In this document: positions 25,185-33,110 of the stretch, piece by piece
Layout of the letters: each line of letters starts with the position of its first letter
Numbering within the stretch: position 1 is the first letter of the stretch
Origin: Cardiobacterium valvarum
GTDB lineage: Bacteria; Pseudomonadota; Gammaproteobacteria; Cardiobacteriales; Cardiobacteriaceae
DNA: 64,000 nucleotides
Reading direction: 5' to 3'
NCBI RefSeq assembly: GCF_900460955.1
Contig: NZ_UFUW01000001.1
Location: 2,686,775 to 2,750,774 of the forward strand
The notes under the pieces: model-generated
Seen by the model: the letters and a program-made list of their open reading frames with translations, nothing else
Told to the model about the DNA's origin: nothing
The model's database searches: none
Program-made: the position numbers and the translations under genes

Positions 25185-25355
25185 AACCTGAAACCAAGTT
25201 GCCAGAAAGTGTAAACAGGTTGGTTTCAGGTTAATTTTAAGCGATAAAACCTGTTTATGGGTTAATTACTTGACTGTTCAACACCTTAGATAAACCTGAA
25301 ACCGGGATTTTTGGTTTCCTGCGAGTTGCACCTTATGACTACACAACCTGAAACC
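25185..25355. promoter_or_regulatory. Operator region with four AACCTGAAACC boxes
   Basis: The 11-mer AACCTGAAACC occurs at 25185-25195, 25293-25303 and 25345-25355 (plus) and 25222-25232 (minus). The last copy lies inside the first codons of the repressor gene. Partial copies (AACCTGTT, AAACCTGTTT) lie between. The region separates ner from the repressor and must hold both divergent promoters. Repressor or Ner binding is inferred. Confidence 0.7.
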
Positions 25356-26039
25356 GCACTACTCTCGCTCTTCGATGGCAGGGTAAAACTGGGCGACAGG
25401 CTGAAAACTGCCCGCGAAGGCACGAAATTATCTAGAGATGCCGTAGTTGAGCGCGCTACTACGGGCTTCTCGCGTAGTTCGCTGCAAGCATGGGAGGCGG
25501 GAGAGCGGGAGCCTAGCCTTGATAACTTGTTTGAATTGGCGCAGATTTACGGGACGCATCCGTGGGAGCTCTTGACGGGTCAACGATCGGAATACCCCGC
25601 AAGCAATGACGATGACTACGCCTACGTCGCCGCATATGACATCGAGGCCAGCGCCGGGCACGGGATGTTTACGGATGGCGCCGTCAAACCCGACCGCTAC
25701 CTTGCGTTCCGCCGCCAATGGATAAGAGAGCGCGGTCTTGACACCAACCAGCTCGCTGCCATCTTCACCAAAGGCGACAGCATGACCCCGACCGTCCCCG
25801 ACGGGGCTACCATTGTGATTGACCTGCGCCACCGCATGCCGGTGGACGGCAAAATTTTCGTGATCCGCATTGGCGATCGTCTATGGATCAAACGTACCCG
25901 CTGGATACCGACCGGCGCTTTACGCCTGATTTCGGACAACCCGGACTACGAGCCGTTCGACATCCCGCGTGCCGAGCTCAACCACGGAGATTTCGAGGTA
26001 TGTGGGCAGGTCGTTAACGCGTCCTTCGACCTATACTGA
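25335..26039 (+). CDS. Prophage repressor, LexA/S24-type
   Basis: 234 residues from the ATG at 25335 (MTTQPETALLSLFDG). An N-terminal helix-turn-helix (GDRLKTAREGTKLSRDAVVE) is followed by a C-terminal S24 peptidase-like domain with serine in FTKGDSMTPTVPDG and lysine in VDGKIFVIRIG. It keeps the prophage silent by binding the boxes upstream and should be inactivated through RecA-stimulated self-cleavage. Unlike Mu c, it is LexA-like, as in several Haemophilus/Neisseria Mu relatives. Confidence 0.9.
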   Translation: MTTQPETALLSLFDGRVKLGDRLKTAREGTKLSRDAVVERATTGFSRSSLQAWEAGEREPSLDNLFELAQIYGTHPWELLTGQRSEYPASNDDDYAYVAAYDIEASAGHGMFTDGAVKPDRYLAFRRQWIRERGLDTNQLAAIFTKGDSMTPTVPDGATIVIDLRHRMPVDGKIFVIRIGDRLWIKRTRWIPTGALRLISDNPDYEPFDIPRAELNHGDFEVCGQVVNASFDLY

Positions 26040-26060
26040 GACCCGCCACACGCTACAAAA

Positions 26061-26295
26061 AAGCGGCCTTAACAGCCGCTTCACCCACTTTTTAAATCCG
26101 TTTAAACACCGCGCAATTTATGCACAAATAAGTAACGCAACAGCGCAAGTTTTGCCCGTTTTTTGCGCGTTCCTATGCATATCCTTTCCGCGCCTTCCCG
26201 CCGCCTTGCATTTCCCCGCAACCCGCGCCGTTATTGGGCTGACTGCCAAAATTTGGCGCCGATTTTCCCCCTTCCTCTTTATGCATATTTAAACA
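26061..26295. other. Phage left end with MuA-site-like repeats
   Basis: A hairpin (26061-26081, AAGCGGC/GCCGCTT) follows the repressor stop. Read inward from 26295 the sequence starts TGTTTAAATATGCATAAAG. Related words recur at about 26172 (ATATGCATA), 26118 (GTGCATAAATT) and 26106 (TGTTTAAACGG). Several copies of one motif within 200 bases of the end is how MuA binding sites L1-L3 look. The 5-bp duplication would be GTCCC at 26296-26300. The longer frame crossing this region is not a real N-terminus. Confidence 0.65.
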
Positions 26296-26945
26296 GTCCC
26301 CCACACAAACACGACAGCCCGGCCTACATCGGCCTCTTCGCCCGCTCGCTGCAAGTGCTGGCCGCCTGCAAGGACGCACCCTTCAAGACCTACGACGAAT
26401 TCATCGCCTACGGCAAAGACAAACCGGTGCAGGTCGCCAACTCCGGCGCGGGCGGTGCCAACCACGTCTCCGCTGAAGCCTTCGCCCTCGCCGCCGGCAT
26501 CAGAATCGACTCCGTCCCCTTCGACGGTGCCGCCGACGCGCGTACCGCCTGCATCGGCGGCCATGTGCAAACCCTGGTCGCCTCGCCGGCAGAAGTGAAG
26601 TCCGCCGCTGAAGCGGGACAAATGCAGCCGCTCTTCGTGATGGAAGCCGAACGCATTGCCGAGTTCCCCGACGTGCCGACCGCCGTGGAAAAAGGCGTCG
26701 ATTTCACCTGGTCCTCGTGGAAAGGCATCATCGCCCCGCAAAAACTGCCGCCTGACACCGCCGCCTGGCTGGAAAAAGCGGTGGAAACCGTGGCGAATGA
26801 CGCGGATTTCAAGACGAAGATGACCGAAATGGGCGACTTCCCCACCTACGAAAACGCCGCTGACTTCAAGGCCCGTGTTGATAAAGACGAACAGACCACC
26901 CGCGCCGTCCTTGAGAAACTCGGCATGCTCAACATGAACAACTGA
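26296..26945 (+). pseudogene. tctC: tctC remnant (tripartite tricarboxylate transporter substrate-binding protein), 5' end removed by the prophage
   Basis: About 215 codons remain of a family normally near 320. From SPAYIGLFARSLQVLAACK to the end all features are TctC (ANSGAGGANHVSAEAF, FPDVPTAVEKG). Signal peptide and first lobe are missing. The plus-strand frame runs back into phage DNA, which shows the prophage entered the gene. The other part of tctC should lie beyond the far phage end. The transporter is expected to be inactive while the prophage is present. Confidence 0.85.
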
Positions 26946-27003
26946 CGGCAAGCGGCGGCTCCGCTGCTGCCGCCTCTTCACCCAACCCGACAAAGGACAG
27001 CTT

Positions 27004-28491
27004 ATGGACCATCTCGCATTACTCACCCCGCTCCTGCAATGGAACGTGGTGATGGCCATCGCCCTCGGCACCCTCGGCGGCATTCTGGTCGGTGCGTTGC
27101 CGGGGCTGACCGCCACCATGGGGGTGGCGCTGCTTATCCCGCTCACCTTCGGCATGAGCCCGGTGATGGGGCTGAACATGCTCATCGGCATCTACATCGG
27201 CGGCATCTACGGCGGCTGCATCTCCTCCATCCTGCTGCGCACCCCCGGCACACCCGCCTCCGCCGCGACCGTGCTCGACGGCTACCCGATGGCGCAAAAA
27301 GGCGAAGCGGGCTGTGCGCTCGGCATGGCAACCATCGCCTCCTTCATTGGCGGCATCTTCGCCGCCGTCGTGCTTGCCTTCCTCGCACCGCAACTCGCCG
27401 GCATCGCCCTCAAATTCGGCGCCTCCGAATACTTCGCCCTCGCGCTCTTCGGCCTCACCATCATCGCCTCGCTCTCCGGCGACATCCTGAAAGGCATCCT
27501 CTCCGGCCTGCTCGGCATCCTCATCTCCTGCGTCGGTGCCGACCCCATCAGCGGCACCCTGCGCTACACCTTCGGCATCCAGGGCTTTGCCTCCGGCTTC
27601 GCCTTCACCCCGGCGCTGATCGGCCTCTTCGCCCTGTCGGAAATCTTCTCGCAGCTTGAGCGCAGTGCGCGCACGGACGGCGGCGACATCTCCGCCGTCT
27701 CCGGCGGCGTCTTCCCGACACTGGCGCAGATGAAAGACAGCATCGGCGCGCTGTGGCGCGGTTCCGTCATCGGCACCTTCATCGGCATCGTGCCGGGCAC
27801 GGGCTCCGGCACCGCCTCGTGGATCGCCTACAACGAAGCGCGCCGCGCCTCGAAAACCCCGGAAAAATTCGGCACCGGCCACGCCCCCGGTATCGCCGCC
27901 ACCGAATCGGCCAACAACGCCGTTTGCGCCGCCGCACTCATCCCGCTCCTTGCCCTCGGCGTACCGGGTGACGTTGTTACCGCCGTGCTCATGGGCGGGC
28001 TGATGATCCAGGGCCTTGCCCCCGGGCCGCTGCTCTTCCAGAACGAACCAGGCGTCATCGTCGGCATCTTCGGCGGCACCTTCATGGCGACCTTCTTCAT
28101 GCTCGTCTTCGGCCTGATGATCATCCCCTTCGCCGCGAAAATCCTGCTCGTACCGCGCCGCCTGCTGACCATGTCCATCATCCTCTTCTGCTTCATCGGT
28201 GCTTTCTCGCTCAACCTCAACCCGGTGGACCTCTACACCATGATCGGCTTCGGCGTCCTCGGCTGGGCGATGCAGAAATTCGGCTTCAGCCAGGCGGCAC
28301 TGTGCATCGCGCTCATCCTGGGCCCCTTGATGGAATCCAACCTGCGCCGTGGCCTCATCCAGAACAACGACAGCTTCGCCGCCTTCCTCACCCGCCCCAT
28401 CACCCTGCTTTTCCTCGTACTGGCCGCTTTCTCCCTCTTTTGGCCGCTCATCCGCCAGCACCTGTCCCGCCGCCGCGCGGCAACCCACTAA
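27004..28491 (+). CDS. tctA: Tripartite tricarboxylate transporter large membrane subunit TctA
   Basis: 495 residues with about 11-12 membrane segments. TctA hallmarks are ALPGLTATMGVALLIPLTFG near the N-terminus and the later GIVPGTGSGTASWIAY, with the repeated GxxPG motif. It moves a carboxylate across the inner membrane using the periplasmic TctC protein. The small subunit TctB, usually between or beside these genes, is not seen. It lies 58 bases after tctC and 12 before the lyase gene, so it is in the same operon. Confidence 0.93.
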   Translation: MDHLALLTPLLQWNVVMAIALGTLGGILVGALPGLTATMGVALLIPLTFGMSPVMGLNMLIGIYIGGIYGGCISSILLRTPGTPASAATVLDGYPMAQKGEAGCALGMATIASFIGGIFAAVVLAFLAPQLAGIALKFGASEYFALALFGLTIIASLSGDILKGILSGLLGILISCVGADPISGTLRYTFGIQGFASGFAFTPALIGLFALSEIFSQLERSARTDGGDISAVSGGVFPTLAQMKDSIGALWRGSVIGTFIGIVPGTGSGTASWIAYNEARRASKTPEKFGTGHAPGIAATESANNAVCAAALIPLLALGVPGDVVTAVLMGGLMIQGLAPGPLLFQNEPGVIVGIFGGTFMATFFMLVFGLMIIPFAAKILLVPRRLLTMSIILFCFIGAFSLNLNPVDLYTMIGFGVLGWAMQKFGFSQAALCIALILGPLMESNLRRGLIQNNDSFAAFLTRPITLLFLVLAAFSLFWPLIRQHLSRRRAATH

Positions 28492-28503
28492 GGAGATTCT
28501 CCC

Positions 28504-29454
28504 ATGACACCCGCAAAAGAAGCCTACGTCGCCCTCGTCACCTGCTTCAACGACGACGAAACCATCAACTACGCTGCCACCCGCCGCCAGGTGCAGCGGC
28601 AAATTGCCGCCGGCAACAACCTCCTCTGCTGCGGCACCAACGGCGACTTCAGCGCGCTCACCTTTGAAGAAAAAGTGCAGCTCACCGGCGAAGTCGTCGC
28701 AGAAGCGGGCGGTAAAGTCAAAGTCATCGTCAACGCCGGCATGCCCGCCACCTTCGAAACCCTGAAACTGGCCAAAGCCTTCGACGCCCTCGGTGTGGAC
28801 GGCATCGCCGTCATCACCCCCTTCTTCATCGCATGCACTCAGGACGGCCTAATCCGCCACTTCTCCACCATTGCCGATGGTGTGGAAGCCCCGGTGTACC
28901 TCTACGACATCCCGGCGCGCACCCAGAACCACATTGAGCCGGCAACCGCGCGCGCCCTCGCCGCCCACGGCAACATCAAGGGCATCAAAGACTCCGGCGG
29001 CGCCAAAGAAACCCTCGAAGCCTACCTGCAAGTCGGCCACGACGTGCCCGGTTTCGACGTCTATTCCGGCCCCGACCACCTCGTGCACTGGGCACTCGCC
29101 AACGGCGCACGCGGCTGCATCTCCGGTCTCGGCAACGTCATGCCGGACGTGCTCGCCGCCATCATCACCGCCTACAACCGGGGTGACGAAGCCGCAGCAA
29201 GCGCCGCCCAAGAAAAATACACCGCCCTGCGCACCGACCTCTACAAACTCGGCTATCCGCCGGCGATGGTCAAACGTGCCCTGTGGGTGATGGATCACAG
29301 CGTCGGCGCCTCGCGCCAGCCGGCGATGGTCAAACGTGCCCTGTGGGTGATGGATCACAGCGTCGGCGCCTCGCGCCAGCCTGCGCTGCTGCCGAACGAC
29401 GCCCAAGACCAGGCCATCGCCGCCATCCTCAAACAACACGGGCTCCTCGCATGA
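28504..29454 (+). CDS. DapA/NanA-family lyase or hydratase-aldolase
   Basis: 316 residues. A TIM-barrel class I aldolase with CCGTNGDFSALTFEEK, catalytic tyrosine in VYLYDIP (Tyr134) and Schiff-base lysine in IKGIKDSGG (Lys162). Its substrate is not biosynthetic aspartate semialdehyde by context; with a transporter and two dehydrogenases it more likely splits or dehydrates a sugar acid or keto acid. Residues 253-272 are repeated exactly as 273-292, so the protein is 20 residues longer than its relatives. The stop overlaps the next start (ATGA). Confidence 0.85.
   Translation: MTPAKEAYVALVTCFNDDETINYAATRRQVQRQIAAGNNLLCCGTNGDFSALTFEEKVQLTGEVVAEAGGKVKVIVNAGMPATFETLKLAKAFDALGVDGIAVITPFFIACTQDGLIRHFSTIADGVEAPVYLYDIPARTQNHIEPATARALAAHGNIKGIKDSGGAKETLEAYLQVGHDVPGFDVYSGPDHLVHWALANGARGCISGLGNVMPDVLAAIITAYNRGDEAAASAAQEKYTALRTDLYKLGYPPAMVKRALWVMDHSVGASRQPAMVKRALWVMDHSVGASRQPALLPNDAQDQAIAAILKQHGLLA
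29261..29380 (+). repeat. Perfect 60-bp tandem duplication inside the lyase gene
   Basis: 29261-29320 and 29321-29380 are identical base for base and preserve the frame, adding a second PAMVKRALWVMDHSVGASRQ. The absence of any difference points to a very recent event, or to an assembly artefact. Confidence 0.95.
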
Positions 29455-30431
29455 CCACCGTCATTACCACCTCACCCGGCTTTGGCAAACACGGGCGCGT
29501 CCCCGACCTCATCGCCGCACGCGGCTGGGAATTCATCCGCTGCGCCGACAACGACGCCCTCACACCACACCTTGAACGGGCCGATATCCTCGTCGTCGGC
29601 CTGCCGCCCGTGGACGAGGCCATCCTCGTCCGCGCGCCGCGCCTCAAAGCCGTGCTCAAACACGGCGTCGGCGTGGACAATATCGACATCCCCGCCTGTA
29701 CCGCACACGGCCTGCCCGTCTGCAACACCCCGGCGGCCAACGCCGATGCCGTCGCCGAACTCGCCGTCGGCCTGCTCTACGCCCTCGCCCGCCACATCCC
29801 GCAGGGACACGTCAGCGTCACCAGCGGCGGCTGGAACCGCGTTGCCGATCGCCAGCTCGGCGGCAAAACCCTCGGCATCATCGGCCTCGGCAACATCGGC
29901 AAACGCCTTGCCAAACTGGCGCAGGGTATCGGCATGACCGTCATCGCCCACGACGCCTACCCCGATACCGCCTATGCCACCGCACACGGCATCCGCCTCA
30001 CCAGCCTGGACGACGTCCTCACCCACGCCGACTATATCTCGCTACACATCTTTGGCGGCAAAGACAACACCGCCCTCATCAACGCGCGCACCCTGGCACA
30101 GATGAAACCCGGTGCCTGTCTCATCAACCTCGCGCGCGGCGAAGTCATTGACCTCGACGCTGTTTACGACGCCCTGCAAGCGGGACACCTCGGCGGTGTC
30201 GCCATTGATGCCTACACCCGGGAACCGCCGGACACGAGTCATCCCATCTTCCGCCACGCCAACGCCATCTTCACCCCGCACAGCGGCGCGGACACCCTGG
30301 AAGCACTGGAAAACGTCGGCTTGATGGTCATTGACAGCATAGACGCCGTCCTGCGCGGCGACACCCCACCACACTGCCTGAACGCCGGAGAACTACCGCC
30401 CCGGCAAACCCCCATAACGGAGACCCCATGA
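29451..30431 (+). CDS. D-2-hydroxyacid dehydrogenase (phosphoglycerate dehydrogenase family)
   Basis: 326 residues from ATG 29451, which overlaps the previous stop; a longer upstream frame is spurious. The NAD fold is marked by LGIIGLGNIGKRLA, with catalytic Arg in INLARGEVID, a following Glu region and His in FTPHSG. It would reduce or oxidise a 2-keto/2-hydroxy acid made or used by the operon. It overlaps the next gene by 4 bases. Confidence 0.88.
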   Translation: MTTVITTSPGFGKHGRVPDLIAARGWEFIRCADNDALTPHLERADILVVGLPPVDEAILVRAPRLKAVLKHGVGVDNIDIPACTAHGLPVCNTPAANADAVAELAVGLLYALARHIPQGHVSVTSGGWNRVADRQLGGKTLGIIGLGNIGKRLAKLAQGIGMTVIAHDAYPDTAYATAHGIRLTSLDDVLTHADYISLHIFGGKDNTALINARTLAQMKPGACLINLARGEVIDLDAVYDALQAGHLGGVAIDAYTREPPDTSHPIFRHANAIFTPHSGADTLEALENVGLMVIDSIDAVLRGDTPPHCLNAGELPPRQTPITETP

Positions 30432-31546
30432 CCACACTTGACACCCCCATCCGCCTTGAACGCCCGCGCACCGTCCTCTTCGGCGCGGGCGCCCTCGCCC
30501 AACTCGGCGACTGGCTCGCCGCCCACAACTACCACCGCCCCTTCATCGTCGCCGATCCCTTCCTGCGCGACCGCCTCAACGCCCTGCACCTCGCCCACCT
30601 GCGCCACTACACCGACGTGTGCGGCGAACCCGACATCCCCATGCTGGATGCCGCCGTGGCGGCGGCTGACGGCTGCGACGTCGTCATCGGCTACGGCGGC
30701 GGCTCGGCGATGGATCTCGCCAAACTCGTCGCCGTCATGCAAAACGGCCACCCGCTTCTCGCCGATATCAGCGGCCCCAACCGCGCCCCGCAACGCACCG
30801 TCGGCCTGGTACAAATCCCCACCACCGCCGGGACGGGATCAGAGGCGGGCACACGCGCGCTGATCACCAACCCGGAAAACCTGAGCAAAATCGCCACCGA
30901 AAGCCCGCACATGCTGGCCGATCTCGCCATCATCGACCCAGAGACCATGTTAAGCGTGCCGCCTGCCGTTACCGCCGCCACCGGCGTGGACGCCATGGCG
31001 CACTGCGTCGAAGCCTACACCTCAAAACGCGCCCACCCGCTCATTGATGACTACGCCCTGCGCGGCATCGAACTGGTCGGCAAATACCTGCAACGTGCCG
31101 TTGATAACGGCATGGGCGAAGAAGCGCGTAGCGGCATGGCGCTGGCCTCCTTCTACGGCGGCATCTGCCTGGGGCCGGTCAACACCACCGCCGGACACGC
31201 CGTCAGCTACCCGCTCGGCCCGCGCTACAAAATCCCGCACGGCCTCGCCAACGCCCTCATCTTCCCGCACACGCTGGCCGCCAACCGAGACGCCTGCGCG
31301 GAAAAAACCGCAAAAATAGGTGCAGCACTGGGCTTTGCCGCCCATGACCGTGCCAGCACTTTCGCTGGCGCCTATGCCTTCTGCAAGCGCCTCGGCCTCG
31401 CCATGCGCCTGCGCGATCACGGCGTGGAAGAGACGGCCCTGCCGGCAATGGCGGAAGAAGCGCACAGCATCCGCCGCCTGCTCGACTGGAACCCGGTCGA
31501 CCTCTCGGCAGATGACATCCTCGCCCTCTACCGCGCCGCCTACTGA
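30428..31546 (+). CDS. Iron-containing alcohol dehydrogenase family protein
   Basis: 372 residues. N-terminal Rossmann part with GYGGGSAMDLAK and TTAGTGSEAG; metal-site histidines in AVSYPLG and HGLANALIFPH regions. The family includes maleylacetate reductases and 1,3-propanediol dehydrogenases. With the transporter, lyase and hydroxyacid dehydrogenase it suggests stepwise breakdown of a hydroxylated carboxylate. Last gene of the operon, 4-base overlap with the dehydrogenase. Confidence 0.87.
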   Translation: MTTLDTPIRLERPRTVLFGAGALAQLGDWLAAHNYHRPFIVADPFLRDRLNALHLAHLRHYTDVCGEPDIPMLDAAVAAADGCDVVIGYGGGSAMDLAKLVAVMQNGHPLLADISGPNRAPQRTVGLVQIPTTAGTGSEAGTRALITNPENLSKIATESPHMLADLAIIDPETMLSVPPAVTAATGVDAMAHCVEAYTSKRAHPLIDDYALRGIELVGKYLQRAVDNGMGEEARSGMALASFYGGICLGPVNTTAGHAVSYPLGPRYKIPHGLANALIFPHTLAANRDACAEKTAKIGAALGFAAHDRASTFAGAYAFCKRLGLAMRLRDHGVEETALPAMAEEAHSIRRLLDWNPVDLSADDILALYRAAY

Positions 31547-31653
31547 GCGGTGAGTGCGGACGGATAAGGGAGGCTGTTGGCGATCTCCCTGCCACACAAG
31601 CGGATAATTTGATATAAAGCGCTCCCGTTTTATCAAACCTGTTGGAGGCATCC

Positions 31654-31863
31654 ATGACAGAACAACACACCATCAAATCCCCGACTTTCTCCGTCTTTTT
31701 CGCCCTGCTCGCCCCGATCGTGCTTGGGTTGACGGTCTATTTCACCATTACCCGCATCAGCACGATCACCCCGCCCGACAAGAGCAACGCCTCCGGTGTT
31801 GCCGCCATTGAGCGGTTGAACGAGGCGCGCGTGTCCGCGCGTCCTTCCGCTAATCCGCAGTGA
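31654..31863 (+). CDS. Small single-pass membrane protein
   Basis: 69 residues from the ATG at 31654, preceded by GGAGG at 8 bases. One membrane helix (FFALLAPIVLGLTVYFTI) and a short soluble tail with few charges. It is followed by a clear terminator. No family recognised; it stands alone as a short transcription unit. Confidence 0.6.
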   Translation: MTEQHTIKSPTFSVFFALLAPIVLGLTVYFTITRISTITPPDKSNASGVAAIERLNEARVSARPSANPQ

Positions 31864-31884
31864 GACGGCGCCGGTTTGCAGAAG

Positions 31885-31911
31885 AAGCCTGTCGTAAAGA
31901 CAGGCTTTTTT
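31885..31911 (+). terminator. Intrinsic terminator
   Basis: Stem AAGCCTGTC / GACAGGCTT (9 bp) with loop GTAAA, then a run of T. It ends the small membrane protein transcript. Confidence 0.85.
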
Positions 31912-31950
31912 GCGTATCGGCCTATCCCCACCATCGCCCCCCTCCCAGCC

Positions 31951-32199
31951 ATGACCGCTACCGCCCAACTCACCGCCATTCTCACCGCCAATGCCGCCGC
32001 CGGCTATCCTGACCTCGACCGCAGCCCGGCCGCGCAACAGGAACGCGCCCGCCACCAGGCTTATCTCGCGCGCAAAAACCGTATTGAGGGCCTGCCGCCG
32101 CCCGATGCCTTTGCGGCACAGCTCATCCGCCATCTTGTTGCCGGCGACATCAGTCCGGCGCAGTACATCACCCTCATCCGCCTGCATTCACCATCATGA
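31951..32199 (+). CDS. Small hypothetical protein upstream of prmC
   Basis: 82 residues from ATG 31951, overlapping prmC by 4 bases. Alanine-rich helix first, then RNRIEGLPPPDAF-like wording (KNRIEGLPPPDAFAAQL) and a short acidic helix (AGDISPAQYITL). The second half loosely recalls VbhA-type antitoxin domains, but no Fic partner is present. Function unknown. Confidence 0.5.
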   Translation: MTATAQLTAILTANAAAGYPDLDRSPAAQQERARHQAYLARKNRIEGLPPPDAFAAQLIRHLVAGDISPAQYITLIRLHSPS

Positions 32200-33026
32200 A
32201 ACTCAGCCTCTGGATCCACCGCAGCGCCGCCGCCCATCCCGATAGCGAGACCGCGCTGCTGGAAACCCGCCATCTTGCCGCCTTCGTGACCGGCCTCAGC
32301 CTGACGCAGCAGCGCATCCACGACCCCGATCTCAGCGCCGATGCTGTAGCGACGCTTGACGCCCTCGCCGCCCGTCTGCACGCGGGCGAACCGCTCGCCT
32401 ACCTGCTCGGCAATCAATCTTTCTACGGGCTTGATCTCGCCGTCAGCCGCGCCACCCTCATCCCGCGCAGCGACAGCGAAGCGGTGGTAGAGCGTGCCCT
32501 TCATCATCTGCGCGACGTTGCCCGCCCGACGGTGCTTGATCTCGGCACCGGCAGCGGTGCGCTGGCGCTGGCCATCGCGAGCGCCCGCCCCGATGCCGAT
32601 GTCACCGGCAGCGATCAAAGCGCGGCGGCGCTGGCGGTCGCCACGGAAAACGCCCGCCGTCTCAGTATGCCTAATGTCCGCTTCCTGCACGGTGACTGGC
32701 TTGCCCCCTTTGCTGACGAAAGCGCCGACCTCATCATCAGCAATCCGCCCTATATCGCCCCGGACGATCCGCACCTCGCCGCCCTCAGCCATGAGCCGTT
32801 AAGCGCCCTCGTCGCCGCCGAGGACGGCTACCGCGACCTCAACGTCATCATGGACGATGCGCCGCGCGTGTTGAAATCGGGCGGCTGGCTCATCATGGAG
32901 CATGGCTGGCAGCAGGGCGACACCCTGCGCGCCCGCGCCACACGTTATCCCGCCTGGCGGCATATCGCGACCGGGCAGGATTACGCCCGGCGCGACCGCT
33001 ATACGGAAATGCAGAAAGGCGGCTAG
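32196..33026 (+). CDS. prmC: Release factor glutamine methyltransferase PrmC
   Basis: 276 residues. SAM-binding LDLGTGSGALALAI and the catalytic NPPY in IISNPPYIAPDD identify HemK/PrmC, which methylates the Gln of the GGQ motif in release factors. An N-terminal helical substrate domain is present. Its usual partners prfA and hemA are 12 kb away in the inverted segment, so this prmC is separated from them. Confidence 0.92.
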   Translation: MKLSLWIHRSAAAHPDSETALLETRHLAAFVTGLSLTQQRIHDPDLSADAVATLDALAARLHAGEPLAYLLGNQSFYGLDLAVSRATLIPRSDSEAVVERALHHLRDVARPTVLDLGTGSGALALAIASARPDADVTGSDQSAAALAVATENARRLSMPNVRFLHGDWLAPFADESADLIISNPPYIAPDDPHLAALSHEPLSALVAAEDGYRDLNVIMDDAPRVLKSGGWLIMEHGWQQGDTLRARATRYPAWRHIATGQDYARRDRYTEMQKGG

Positions 33027-33110
33027 CGCGGTCAGCCGCTTGGCGGGAACCCGGTCTGCTTGGTGGGCCAAGGCTCACCCTACGCGAGTCCGGTATTGAT
33101 GCCGGTTCAG
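33027..33110. repeat. Short GC-rich intergenic repeats
   Basis: Contains CCGCTTGGCGGG, a TTGGTGGGCCAAGG stretch and CTCACCCTACGC followed by CCGGTATTGATGCCGG. These are variants of the words found at 35.0, 36.0, 43.4, 55.4 and 61.7 kb. Confidence 0.6.

Larger units (their letters stand above)
1..26295 (-). mobile_element. Mu-like transposable prophage, partial (left-end side)
   Basis: The order repressor, Ner, MuA, MuB, Gam, GemA, Mor, lysis, terminase, portal, MuF, gpG, protease/scaffold, head, tail sheath, tube, chaperone, tape measure is that of phage Mu and its Haemophilus/Neisseria relatives. Only the repressor is on the plus strand. The Mu left end is at the right side of the block. 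I place it at the CA of 26294-26295, where the phage repeats stop and a truncated host tctC begins. The rest of the tail genes and the other end lie outside the window. Most genes are intact, so a functional prophage is possible. Confidence 0.93.

Noticed and set aside
26163..26945. Intact tctC gene of 260 codons
   Set aside because: The first 44 codons are phage-end DNA; no signal peptide and the first lobe is missing.
27019..28602. 527-codon minus-strand frame opposite tctA
   Set aside because: Composition is that of an antisense shadow (Glu/Gly/Asp/Ala-rich); tctA is a clear family member.
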